In this document: piece by piece, positions 56,228 to 64,000 of the stretch
Layout of the letters: each line of letters starts with the position of its first letter
Position numbering within the stretch: position 1 is the first letter of the stretch
Source of the DNA: CAVQAH01 sp963784195
Lineage (GTDB): Bacteria > Acidobacteriota > Vicinamibacteria > Vicinamibacterales > 2-12-FULL-66-21
Length of the DNA: 64,000 nt
Reading direction: 5' to 3'
NCBI GenBank assembly: GCA_963784195.1
Contig: CAWARA010000031.1
Coordinates: 248,001 to 312,000 of the forward strand
Notes under the pieces: generated by a model
Database searches by the model: none
The model's input: the letters and a program-made list of their open reading frames with translations, nothing else
What the model was told of the DNA's origin: nothing
Translations under genes and position numbers: made by a program

Positions 56228-57402
56228 ACGCCGCCGGGCCACGAAGACCGCGTTTCTCGATCGTGCTCCCGACGCACAATCGCGCGGACGTCCTGCCCTT
56301 TGCCATCCGAAGCGCGTTGTGGCAGACGATGCCGGATTTCGAACTGCTCATCGCCGGCGACGGGTGCACCGACGGCACTCGGGACGTCGTCGCTGCGTTC
56401 GACGATCCTCGAATCCGGTGGTTCGATCTGCCGAAAGCGCCAGGCGTAGGCTACGCCAATCGCAACGCCGTATTGCGTGACGCTCGCGGCGGAAACATCG
56501 CCTATCTGGCTCACGACGACATCTGGTTCCCCGACCATCTCGAACGTCTCGGGTCGCTGCTCGATCGCCCGCACACCGAGTTCGCCTACACACGAGGGAT
56601 TGGCGTCGATATTCACGGGCGAATGCTTCCTTACTGGTATAACCTCGGTGTTCCGCGGCATCAGGATGGATTGTGGCGAGGCGATAGTGCGATAACGATG
56701 GCAACCGTTGGCCATTCACGGGAGTGCCTCGACAAATACGGCTATTGGGACGAGACGATGCGGTTCGGCGCGGACGTGGTCATGTGGCATCGCATCGTGA
56801 TGGGGGGCCGATTCAAGAACCTGGCGTTCGATCCGAATCCGACCTCGCTGCATTTCGTCGCACGGTGGCGGGACACGACGGCACATCGGGTCAAGTCGTG
56901 GGTGGCCGGCTGGCTGCTCGACGGATTCATCGATGAAAACCTGCCCGCGGTGCTGCGCCTGCGTGCGCAGCCGGATCGGACGCAACAGGAGGCAGCCTGG
57001 TTGCGCCTCGCCCGGGATCCAGGCGAAGAAGTCCGTGGCATCCGGGAAGGCGTCGTTCAGCTATCGGATACCATGCTGTGGCGATCGCGGACGCAGCCGC
57101 AGCTCGCGGGATTGCGCTTCGGGCTGACTCTGGGTTCACTGCTCGATCGTTCGGTCGGTGCGGCGATGTGGGTCGCATCGCCGTGGCGGCGCCGTTTCTA
57201 TGGAAACCTGCAAGGTAAGACGCGGGCGCTCCAGCGGGCTGGAGTGGCCGGAAGGGCGCCCGATCCCTTCGTTGCGAAGAGCGGGACATTGGAGCATGGT
57301 AGTGACGCACACGACGATTCAACAGGAGCGAACCACCGGGCGCTCGTTACTGGACGAGACACTAGCCGCGGCGCGCCGCGACCAACAGATGGCAACCCCT
57401 GA
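56224..57402 (+). CDS. Family 2 glycosyltransferase
   Basis: The ATG at 56224 overlaps the dihydropyrimidinase stop by four bases. FSIVLPTHNRADVLPFAIRS opens the GT-A fold, LLIAGDGCTDGTRDVV is the nucleotide-sugar Asp region, and IAYLAHDDIWFPDHLERL is the metal-binding DD motif. A long C-terminal region follows. The final ~35 residues (from about 57297) overlap the next gene and look like out-of-frame sequence, so the real C-terminus may lie near 57300. Its link to pyrimidine genes is by overlap only; glycan synthesis is its likely role. Confidence 0.82.
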   Translation: MNAAGPRRPRFSIVLPTHNRADVLPFAIRSALWQTMPDFELLIAGDGCTDGTRDVVAAFDDPRIRWFDLPKAPGVGYANRNAVLRDARGGNIAYLAHDDIWFPDHLERLGSLLDRPHTEFAYTRGIGVDIHGRMLPYWYNLGVPRHQDGLWRGDSAITMATVGHSRECLDKYGYWDETMRFGADVVMWHRIVMGGRFKNLAFDPNPTSLHFVARWRDTTAHRVKSWVAGWLLDGFIDENLPAVLRLRAQPDRTQQEAAWLRLARDPGEEVRGIREGVVQLSDTMLWRSRTQPQLAGLRFGLTLGSLLDRSVGAAMWVASPWRRRFYGNLQGKTRALQRAGVAGRAPDPFVAKSGTLEHGSDAHDDSTGANHRALVTGRDTSRGAPRPTDGNP

Positions 57403-57883
57403 GGGTGAGCAAGTTCGCCAATTGACCGATGGCGTTCGGATCCGTCCGCTCCCGGTGCACGCCGACTCGCGCGGCTCGGTATGCGAGCTCTTCGACGTGC
57501 GATGGGGCTGGCACGACGAGCCGCTGGTGTTTGCGTATGCCTTCACCATTCGGCCCGGCGTCGTGAAAGGCTGGAGTCTACATAAGGAGCACGAGGATCG
57601 GTATGTCCTGATCCAGGGGGAGATGGATCTGGTGCTGTTCGACCCCCGGCCAGCATCGAGCACGTACGGAAAGGTCTGCAAGATCACGCTGACAGCGAGC
57701 CAGCGCTGTATCGTGAACATTCCGCGCAACGTCTGGCACGCCGATCACAACATCGGATCGACCGACGTGCTGGCCGTCAACTTCCCGACGACGTGCTACG
57801 ACCACGCCAACCCGGACAAGTACCGGCTGCCCGTTGGCACCGACTTGATCCCTCACTCGTTCGGGAGCGCGATCGGCGGGTAG
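57296..57883 (+). CDS. RmlC-like cupin, probable sugar 3,5-epimerase-type protein
   Basis: From the ATG at 57296 the protein has 195 residues; the next in-frame ATG is at 57389. The cupin core shows RPGVVKGWSLHKEHEDRYVLIQGEMDLVL and QRCIVNIPRNVWHADHNIGS, the layout of dTDP-4-dehydrorhamnose 3,5-epimerases. PTTCYDHANPDKYRLP is also typical of that family. The usual active-site His is present in GWSLH. It overlaps the end of the GT2 gene, and the pair may make or transfer a deoxysugar. No rmlA, rmlB or rmlD is in this window. Confidence 0.78.
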   Translation: MVVTHTTIQQERTTGRSLLDETLAAARRDQQMATPEGEQVRQLTDGVRIRPLPVHADSRGSVCELFDVRWGWHDEPLVFAYAFTIRPGVVKGWSLHKEHEDRYVLIQGEMDLVLFDPRPASSTYGKVCKITLTASQRCIVNIPRNVWHADHNIGSTDVLAVNFPTTCYDHANPDKYRLPVGTDLIPHSFGSAIGG

Positions 57884-57895
57884 ACCGCGGCCGAT

Positions 57896-58411
57896 CTACC
57901 GTTCGATGATCAGACGGGGATCGGCCTTCTTTCCGTTCAAGCAGACGTCGAAGTCGTACTCGTTGCCGGCGGGGAGATCGGCGGACTTCTTGAGCTTCAG
58001 ATCGATCCTCTCCTCGTTGGGATCGCTTGGACTGCCAGGGCCAAGATCGGCGGTTCGCCTGCGCAGGTCATCCTGCTGAAAGATCGCTGGCGCGCCACCG
58101 TGCATCGCGGTTCGGCAATCTGTGACGTCCGGTCCTGAAGCGCCCGCTGGCCGGAAGTTGCCCACGACGATTTCCTGGGGCCGACCGCAGTAGTTACCGA
58201 TTTTCAGCCTTACCCATTTGTCCGGATTGCCGATGATGAATGGCTCTTTCGCCGTCAGCGTGCAATCATCGGTCTTCGGCGCGGCCCTCAGGGTGATTGG
58301 CGACTCGACGTCACGCGCTCCCATCGATCCCACCTGGTGCATGGCGCACGCCGCGGCCCCGGCACCTGCCGCAATCCCGACCAACACAGTCAGCAGCCTT
58401 TTCGCAACCAC
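57896..58411 (-). CDS. Secreted or lipid-anchored protein of unknown function
   Basis: The GTG at 58411 is supported by a strong GAGGAGG six bases upstream and gives 171 residues. An N-terminal hydrophobic run ends GAGAAACAMHQ, which could be a lipobox. The mature part has four further cysteines (DDCTLTAKEP, GNYCGRPQE, TDCRTAM, DVCLNGKK) that could form two disulfides. It has a beta-rich pattern. I do not recognise the family. The longer ORF from 58594 runs through the repeat at 58431-58471 and is rejected. Confidence 0.6.
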   Translation of the reverse strand: MVAKRLLTVLVGIAAGAGAAACAMHQVGSMGARDVESPITLRAAPKTDDCTLTAKEPFIIGNPDKWVRLKIGNYCGRPQEIVVGNFRPAGASGPDVTDCRTAMHGGAPAIFQQDDLRRRTADLGPGSPSDPNEERIDLKLKKSADLPAGNEYDFDVCLNGKKADPRLIIER

Positions 58412-58430
58412 CGTCGCCTCCTCGCGCCTG

Positions 58431-58471
58431 GGGTCAGGTCTTGAATCGCTGTGTTTTTCAAGACCTGACCC
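58431..58471. repeat. GGGTCAGGTCTTGA hairpin after the kinase stop
   Basis: gggtcaggtcttga (58431-58444) and tcaagacctgaccc (58458-58471) form a perfect 14-bp stem around a 13-base T-rich loop. The outer stem matches the 41-bp hairpin at 23156-23248. On the minus strand the element starts in the TAG stop codon (58471-58473) of the TPR kinase gene. Confidence 0.8.
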
Positions 58472-61120
58472 TACCGATTTGAACGCGATACACGGTCGTA
58501 CGTCGGACACCCCTTGAGCGCTTCCAGTTCGTAGGCGTGCCGCACGAGCTCCTCGCTGGCGCCACGCGCCAGCGCCTGGTCGAGGGTGGAGCACGCCTGG
58601 TCGAGCTGGCCTTCCAGCGCGTGCACAATAGCACGGTTGTAAAGCACATCCCCATCGTCCGGGCTCAAGGCGAGCGCCTTCTCCATCGCGGCTTCGGCGG
58701 CCGTCCGGTTGCCGGCCTTCGCCTGGTACATGGCCAGAAGCGCAAGGTTCTGGGCATCCTTGTCGTTGATCGCCAACAGCTTGGTCACTTCCGCGATTGC
58801 GGATTGATAACTCTTCCTGGCCTCCTCACGACGCCCCAATTTGGTCAGCGCATCGCCGAGGTTGGCGTGCTGGTCTGGCTCGTTGGGCGACAGGCTGACT
58901 GCCTTCCCGTAGGCGTCGGCCGCCTTGGCGTAGTCGCCTTGCCAGAAGAGCACGGTGCCTTGATTCGCGTACGTGCTTGCGGCGGGCCTGATCTGGTTCG
59001 CACGCTCGTAGCTGACCAGAGCCTCGGGCAGCTTGCCCGCGGTCTGTTGAACCGTGCCCAGCATGTGAAAGCCGCGCGCGCTGTCAGGCTGCAGCTGAGT
59101 GACACGTTGATACGCCGTTTTCGGCGACGTCGAGCCGCCCGGCCCGGAAGTTCGCAAACGCCAGCTCGGAGTGATTCCGCCAATAGTTCGGCCGCAGCGT
59201 GATCGCCCGCTGCAGCTCTTGAATCGCGAGGTCCCACTCACCCCGATCGATGTGAATCCCGCCTAGCAGACGATGCGCGTCGTCGTTCGCAGGTTGAACC
59301 GTGAGGACTCGCCGCAGTTCCTCTTGCGCTTCGGGGATGCGGCCCATGCCCTGATACATCACCGCGAGCGACAGACGGACCTCTGGCAGATCCGGGTCGA
59401 TGCGCAGGGCATCGAGAATTGCCGCCGTCGCCTTTGTGGTCCAAATCGGTTCCTTCGTTTCCTGATAGAGCGACCAGTACGCCTGACCGAGTCCCGCATA
59501 TGCCATCGCAAAGCGGTTGTCCTTGGCGATAGCGCTCTGGAACAGGCGAACCGAGTGGTCGAGATTGCCCGGCACGTCGGGCCGTTCGAGAAACAGCCTC
59601 GCCTGAGAGTATTCAGCGAAGGCTTCCTGATTGGCCGTCGGCGGACCGGCGTCGCGCTCGGGCCCACCCGGGACGAGTCCTTCGCCGCTCAGCGCGGCAG
59701 TGAGTCCTTCCGCGACACGCCGGTGAAGCGCGAAGAGCTGAGAGACATCGCCGCTGAAACGCCCGGCCGGCGTGCGGTGGCCGTCGTTTCGAACCAGCGT
59801 CACGTCGACGTCAAGGTTCTGTCCCTTCCGCTGGATCTGACCGTCGACGACGAACGACGCACCGAGCGATCGAGCAACTTTCGCCGCGTCGGGCTCGCTG
59901 GCGGCGACGAGCCGTGAATCATCGAGCGAGAGCACGCGAACGTTCTTGAAAGACGACAGCCGCGTCGCGACACCTTCAGTCAGTCCCACCGCGAGGGCGT
60001 CGTTTTCAGGACTTCCGGTCTGGTTCTTCAGCGGCAGGATTCCAACGGTGGCCGGGTGGGCCAGGACGGGCGGAAACCAGGTGCCCTGCGCCCATCGCCA
60101 CAGCGCGAAAGCACCGATCGCCATCAGGACTGCGACAATCGACAACGCCAGCCGATGCTGCTTCAGACGACGGCGTGTGCTCGGCCACGCTGTATGCCCT
60201 CGTGAGAGCGCCCGATCGGTTTCGTCGAGCGTTGGGGCATTGCTCAGAAGCCGCGCCGCGCGCTCGAGCGCGCCGTGGAGCTCGCGTGCGTTGCGCGGCC
60301 GATCCTGTGGCTTGAGCGCCATCGTTCGCTCGACGAGCGAGCTCAGGTGATCCGGAAGCGAAGGGTCGACGTCGTCCACCCTCGGCACCTTGCCCTGGAA
60401 CACGGCGCGGGCGCTGTCGAACAGATCGGTCTGATGAAAAGGGCGGCGGCCGGTCAGCATCTCGAAGAGAAGCAGTCCGACGCCGTAGATGTCCGTTCGT
60501 GCATCTGCGCGGCCGCCCGACATCTGTTCGGGCGCCATGTAGCCCGGCGTTCCGATGATGCGGCCGGCCTCGGAGGCGGGATCGGCGGCGCTGCCCTTCG
60601 GCACATCCGAAACAGAGCGCGCAATGCCGAAGTCGAGAATCTTGGCCTTGCCACCGGGAGTCAGGTGAACGTTCGCCGGTTTGAGGTCACGATGGATGAC
60701 GCCGCGATCGTGCGCTTCGGTCAGCGCGTCAGCAATCTGCAGCCCGACCCGTACCGCTTCTTCCACGGGGAGCGGACCACGCGTCAGCCGCGCCGCCACC
60801 GATTCGCCCGGCACGTACTCCATCACGATGACGAGACCATCCGGCGTCTCGAGCACGTCGTAGACCGCCGCGATGTTCGGGTGGGTGAGGGCCGCCGCCG
60901 CTCGCGCCTCTCGGAGGACGCGGGCGCGCGCTTCGTCACCGCCAATGGCGGAAGCCGACAGCCGTTTGATGGCGACGTCGCGCTCGAGCCGTGCGTCGCG
61001 GGCGCGATACACCTCGCCCATGCCGCCGCTGCCGATCGTGTCGAGAATCAGGTACGGTCCAATCTGGTCACCGGTGTGGAGGCGGGATGCGGGATTTGAC
61101 GGGTGGGGATCCGCGGCCAT
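58471..61120 (-). CDS. Ser/Thr protein kinase with FlgO-like and TPR domains (frameshifted)
   Basis: The N-terminal kinase has G-loop GSGGMGEVY (31-38), Lys52 (VAIKRL), HRDLKPAN with Asp145 and DFG 163-165, and a typical activation loop to GTPGYMAPEQ. A single membrane helix (LSIVAVLMAIGAFALWRW) leads to an external FlgO-like segment (VGILPLKNQTGSPEND). TPR repeats follow (FAMAYAGLGQAYWSL, PEVRLSLAVMYQGMG). An extra A in gaaaac (near 59117) breaks the frame. The continuation has more TPRs (TYANQGTVLFWQGDYAKAADA) to DRVSRSNR. About 880 residues in total, a receptor-kinase layout common in Acidobacteriota. Confidence 0.86.
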
Positions 61121-61168
61121 GGGGCTTTTCGCAACCCTACTGCTGTGCTTCGGTGTTCGTCAACCTGC

Positions 61169-61632
61169 CTACCAGGTCAATCCGCCCGAGGGCGGTGGCC
61201 AGATGGCCATCATTTGCCGCAGCACGATCACCTGACCGGTGTGATGAGAGTTGTGTTGCGCCATGTGGACGAGCGCGTCCCGGACCGTGTAGTGCGCCAG
61301 CGGTGGGAACTCGATGGGAGGCGCGATCGATTGATCGGCACGACTGCCAAGCGCGACGGCGCGGTCGACCCGCGCGTGAACGCGGCGTGCACGTCTGCCC
61401 ATGGACCTGGTGAAGGCCAGCCCTCCGGCGCGTGTGCGACAAGCGGTGCCGCGATACCGTCGCACCGATCGCAGAACCAGTTCTGCCAGAACGTCATGTG
61501 CGCGACGAGGTCGGCGATCGAGTGCGCGACGCCGTTCGGTCGTCGAGTGGCTTGCTCCTGTGTCAGGCCCTCGATCGCGCGTGCGGGAGAAATGTGCGCG
61601 AATATGTCGATGAACAGCTCGCGGGCATCCAT
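61169..61632 (-). CDS. DinB-family protein (frameshifted)
   Basis: From the ATG at 61632 the helical DinB N-terminus has LVAHMTFWQNWFCDR, where the first metal-ligand His lies. An indel near 61370 moves the frame to HYTVRDALVHMAQHNSHHTGQVIVLRQM, which carries the conserved HxxxH/HHTGQ metal-site residues. About 154 residues in total, normal for the family. DinB/YfiT proteins are metal-dependent four-helix bundles acting on thiols (bacillithiol/mycothiol-related) or as damage-induced proteins; the role here is unknown. Confidence 0.75.
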
Positions 61633-61715
61633 GCCCGCGACTCTACCATGCTCAGGCCACTCGTGGCGCCGCGCTCCGGCAATCGCTGCTGATGCAGCGG
61701 AGACAGACCACCAGG

Positions 61716-62909
61716 TTATCGGCGGGCGCGTGGAGGCTGAACGAGCTGCCAGAACCGGGATTCGCTCAGCAGCGTGATCCGGTGGCCCTTCTCGCGCAGG
61801 CGCTTGATTTCGAGGAGCTTTCGGCCGCCGTCACGACCGGCCGCCTGGAGCGGGTTGGGCCGGCCGCGGACCACGACGGTTGTCCGGACCGACGGCCCCC
61901 CGTGGACGACCGCGCCGGCGCGCCGGGCAGCTTTCGCGGCATCGGTTCGCGTTCGCGACAGGATTCCCGTGAATGCCAGGTGAACGCCTTTGAGAGATCG
62001 AAGCCTTCCGGGCTTCAGGTCCGCAGGCCGCGCGCGGAGCGCTTCGATCAGTTCATCCGCGCTGACGTAGCGCTTGCGCCGCTCGCCGATGCAGCGGTAC
62101 ACGATCTCCTTCAGGTGATCGCTGCACGGGAGTCGGCGGACGTCGGCGGTCAGAATCCTCGATCTCGCGTCCCCCTTCACCAGCATCGCCAGTAACTGTC
62201 CTACCTGGAACACGTCATCACGTGCCTGCCACTTCGGCACCGTCCCGGCGATGATCTCGCTCGGCGCGGTCAGCGTATTCATTGTCCTCGCCGTGATCCC
62301 GCGCACGTCGCTCTGCTGGCGGACGATGCCGAAGTCGCCGAGCTTGAGGCGGCGCTCGTCGAAGACGAAGACGTTCATCGGGGTCAGGTCGCGGTGCAGC
62401 AACTGACCGCGATGGAGCCGGCCGAGCACCTGGAGGACGCCGGCAATTTCTCTTCGCGCGGCCGTCTCGGTCCACCCGTCCGCGTCTTTGAGCATGAACG
62501 CGCGGAGATCGCCATGGCGCGCGTACTCGAGCACCAGGCAGTACAACATCCGGCCACCGGGCCGCATCAGCGGGAACACGTCGTAGATGCGGACCGCGCG
62601 CGGGTGGCCGTCGAGCAACTGACCGAAATACGCCTCGCGCAACCACCCATCGATGTGCGGGCTCGCCTTGATGCACACATCGTCTGGAACCTCGGTTGAC
62701 TTGCCCTCGCGTCTGGCGAAGTACACCTGACCGAATCCACCTTCGCCGAGCCAGCGATCGATCGTGTACCCGAGCCCCGTCTCGGGGCTGAAGATGGTTT
62801 CACCGTGCAACAGCAGCTGACCGTGCTTTGCGGGGGGACGATGCACGGACCTCGTCGTGCGCGTCGTGGCCTCGGAGGTGCGTGAAGGGACTCGAGTACG
62901 AACTGGCAT
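61716..62909 (-). CDS. Protein kinase fused to a BRCT-like domain
   Basis: The 397-residue soluble protein has a kinase domain with G-loop GEGGFGQVY (55-63), Lys81 (VCIKAS), HRDLTPMN (172-179) and DFG (192-194). The activation loop is short, and a SEIIAGTVPKWQARDDVFQVG region follows. Residues ~306-390 read LKGVHLAFTGILSRTRTDAAKAARRAG and TVVVRGRPNPLQAAGRDGGRKLLEIKRLRE. This matches BRCT domains of LigA/RFC1 type, where a TG(x)L strand and a nucleotide-5'-phosphate site are found. There is no membrane segment. A kinase-BRCT combination is unusual and suggests sensing of DNA ends or ADP-ribose. It is transcribed away from the amidohydrolase gene at 63129. Confidence 0.78.
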   Translation of the reverse strand: MPVRTRVPSRTSEATTRTTRSVHRPPAKHGQLLLHGETIFSPETGLGYTIDRWLGEGGFGQVYFARREGKSTEVPDDVCIKASPHIDGWLREAYFGQLLDGHPRAVRIYDVFPLMRPGGRMLYCLVLEYARHGDLRAFMLKDADGWTETAARREIAGVLQVLGRLHRGQLLHRDLTPMNVFVFDERRLKLGDFGIVRQQSDVRGITARTMNTLTAPSEIIAGTVPKWQARDDVFQVGQLLAMLVKGDARSRILTADVRRLPCSDHLKEIVYRCIGERRKRYVSADELIEALRARPADLKPGRLRSLKGVHLAFTGILSRTRTDAAKAARRAGAVVHGGPSVRTTVVVRGRPNPLQAAGRDGGRKLLEIKRLREKGHRITLLSESRFWQLVQPPRARR

Positions 62910-63128
62910 ACCAGGATGAGCAGGTCCGATCAGCTTAACTGATTCAGGCCAATCCTGGCATGCTGATTCGCGGGCAGTTCCTTCGATCGACCAAGGGATT
63001 GGCTGGGGATTGGAGAATGTCGAAGAGTTGATCGTATTCGGTGATGGGCCGTCGTGAAGCCGGTGCGATCTGTTCGTGACATAATTCGCCGCGGTACCCG
63101 CGTCCGGTCCTTCTGTCCGAGGTCACCT

Positions 63129-64000
63129 ATGAGATTTTGCGTTGCCGTCTTCGCGCTCGTTTTATCGGGCATGCCCTCCACCGGTCACTCGCAGGCGTCT
63201 TCCGATGCAAAGAAAGACGCCGTCACGCGCGTGGAGAAGCAGCGCGCCGATCTCGTCGGCCTGAGCGAGCGCGTCTGGGAGCTGGCGGAGACGGCGCTCA
63301 ACGAGGAGCAGTCGGCGAAGCTGTTGGCCGACTACGCCGAGCAACGGGGATTCGCGGTCCAGCGCGGCGTCGCAGGCCTGCCAACCGCCTTCGTCGCGAG
63401 CTACGGACAGGGTCGTCCGGTGATCGCCATCATGGGCGAATACGACGCGCTGCCCGGCATCTCGCAGAAGGCGTCTGCCGTGAAGGCAGCCGTTCCAGGA
63501 AGGAGCAGGCGGACACGGCTGCGGGCACAACCTGTTCGGCGCCGCCAGCATGGGGGCCGCCGTCGCGATCAAAGAGTTGCTCGCGGCCGGCACGCTGAAA
63601 GGCACCGTCCGGTTTCTCGGCACCCCGGCCGAGGAGTCCATCGGCGGCAAGATCTACATGATTCGCGAGGGCATCTTCAAGGACGTGGACGCGGTGCTCG
63701 TCTGGCATCCTGGGGACGAAACGAAGGTGGACTACGAGGGCGCGCAGGCCAACCTGCAATTCTTCGTGGAGTTCAAGGGGCGCACCGCGCACGCCGCCGC
63801 GGATCCGTGGAACGGCCGCAGCGCTGCGGACGCGATCGAGGCGTTCACCCACGGTCTCAACCTGCTCCGCGAGCACGTGAAGCCGACCGTGCGCATCCAC
63901 TACACGGTGCAGCGGGCCGGCGACGTCCCGAACGTCATCCCCGACTACGCCCGTATCCTCACGTGGGTCCGCGACTCGAAGCGGGCCGGCGTCGACGAAG
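63129..64000 (+). CDS. M20-family amidohydrolase, exported (frameshifted, 3' end cut)
   Basis: The ATG at 63129 gives a signal peptide (FCVAVFALVLSGMPSTGHSQA) and the N-terminal domain (WELAETALNEEQSAKLLADY, VIAIMGEYDALPGIS). Near 63505 the frame changes. The continuation has GGHGCGHNLFGAASMGAAVA, with metal ligands in GHGCGHN, then FLGTPAEESIGGK, VWHPGDETKVDYEGAQANLQF and FKGRTAHAAADPWNGRSAAD, open to the window end. It resembles the AbgB/amidohydrolase group that hydrolyses aminoacyl amides such as p-aminobenzoyl-glutamate. Both reading frames stay open near the right edge; the choice rests on the family motifs. Confidence 0.8.
   Translation, partial: MRFCVAVFALVLSGMPSTGHSQASSDAKKDAVTRVEKQRADLVGLSERVWELAETALNEEQSAKLLADYAEQRGFAVQRGVAGLPTAFVASYGQGRPVIAIMGEYDALPGISQKASAVKAAVPGRSRRTRLRAQPVRRRQHGGRRRDQRVARGRHAERHRPVSRHPGRGVHRRQDLHDSRGHLQGRGRGARLASWGRNEGGLRGRAGQPAILRGVQGAHRARRRGSVERPQRCGRDRGVHPRSQPAPRAREADRAHPLHGAAGRRRPERHPRLRPYPHVGPRLEAGRRRR

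Noticed and set aside
62910..63128. Promoter in the gap before the amidohydrolase
   Set aside because: A cataat box is present at 63080-63085 but no matching -35 box at suitable spacing.
1..64000. tRNA genes, insertion sequences or prophage genes
   Set aside because: No tRNA-like cloverleaf with a T-loop pattern outside coding sequence, no transposase or integrase, and no phage structural genes were seen. Short hits to GGTTCGAATC-like strings lie inside coding frames.

Overview
The window is high-GC bacterial chromosome with densely packed genes and short intergenic gaps. The best taxonomic guess is Acidobacteriota, perhaps the Vicinamibacterales side. This is inference from gene content: a PadR regulator directly upstream of a MacB/FtsX permease of the 'acidobacterial duplicated orphan permease' type, Ser/Thr kinases with FlgO-like/TPR tails, Fn3-type lipoproteins, and many short palindromic repeats scattered between and inside genes. 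No phage, insertion sequence, CRISPR array or tRNA gene was found.

Layout. (1) 1-9.2 kb: surface glycan genes: a GT-like protein cut by the left edge, a sugar nucleotidyltransferase, a DPM1-like GT2, then a minus-strand set (radical SAM protein, LPG-synthase-type membrane protein, large membrane protein, AftB/ZomB-like GT-C enzyme). (2) 9.2-12.5 kb: two Fn3-type lipoproteins flanking an outer-membrane barrel. (3) 12.7-21.7 kb: a second glycan block. A flippase-like gene diverges from a tightly overlapping operon of three GT4 enzymes, a methyltransferase, an epimerase, a hexapeptide acyltransferase and a GT-C membrane protein; a near-consensus sigma70 promoter lies just upstream. (4) 21.8-42.7 kb: housekeeping genes: ttcA, dtd, glpD, dapF, a DASS transporter, pncB, radC, larC, metG, tatD, a polyprenyl synthase, ligA, an HtrA protease, an NtrC-type regulator and the RNase P RNA gene rnpB. 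(5) 42.8-49.6 kb: PadR/ADOP pair, sugar epimerase, and an OmpR-type two-component system. (6) 49.7-56.2 kb: reductive pyrimidine catabolism as two divergent arms (mmsA, NCS1 permease and preA on minus; beta-ureidopropionase and dihydropyrimidinase on plus). (7) 56.2-64 kb: GT2, RmlC-like cupin, secreted protein, TPR kinase, DinB protein, a kinase fused to a BRCT-like domain, and an M20 amidohydrolase cut by the right edge.

Two features stand out. First, at least fifteen conserved genes, many of them housekeeping genes, carry one or two single-base frame shifts, several of them in homopolymer runs. This looks more like indel error in the assembly than real decay; those genes are given as single frameshifted CDSs. 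Second, several families of palindromic repeats sit at gene boundaries. Some supply the stop codon or C-terminal residues of a gene (dtd, pncB, the TPR kinase, the first GT), and one copy lies in frame inside metG.
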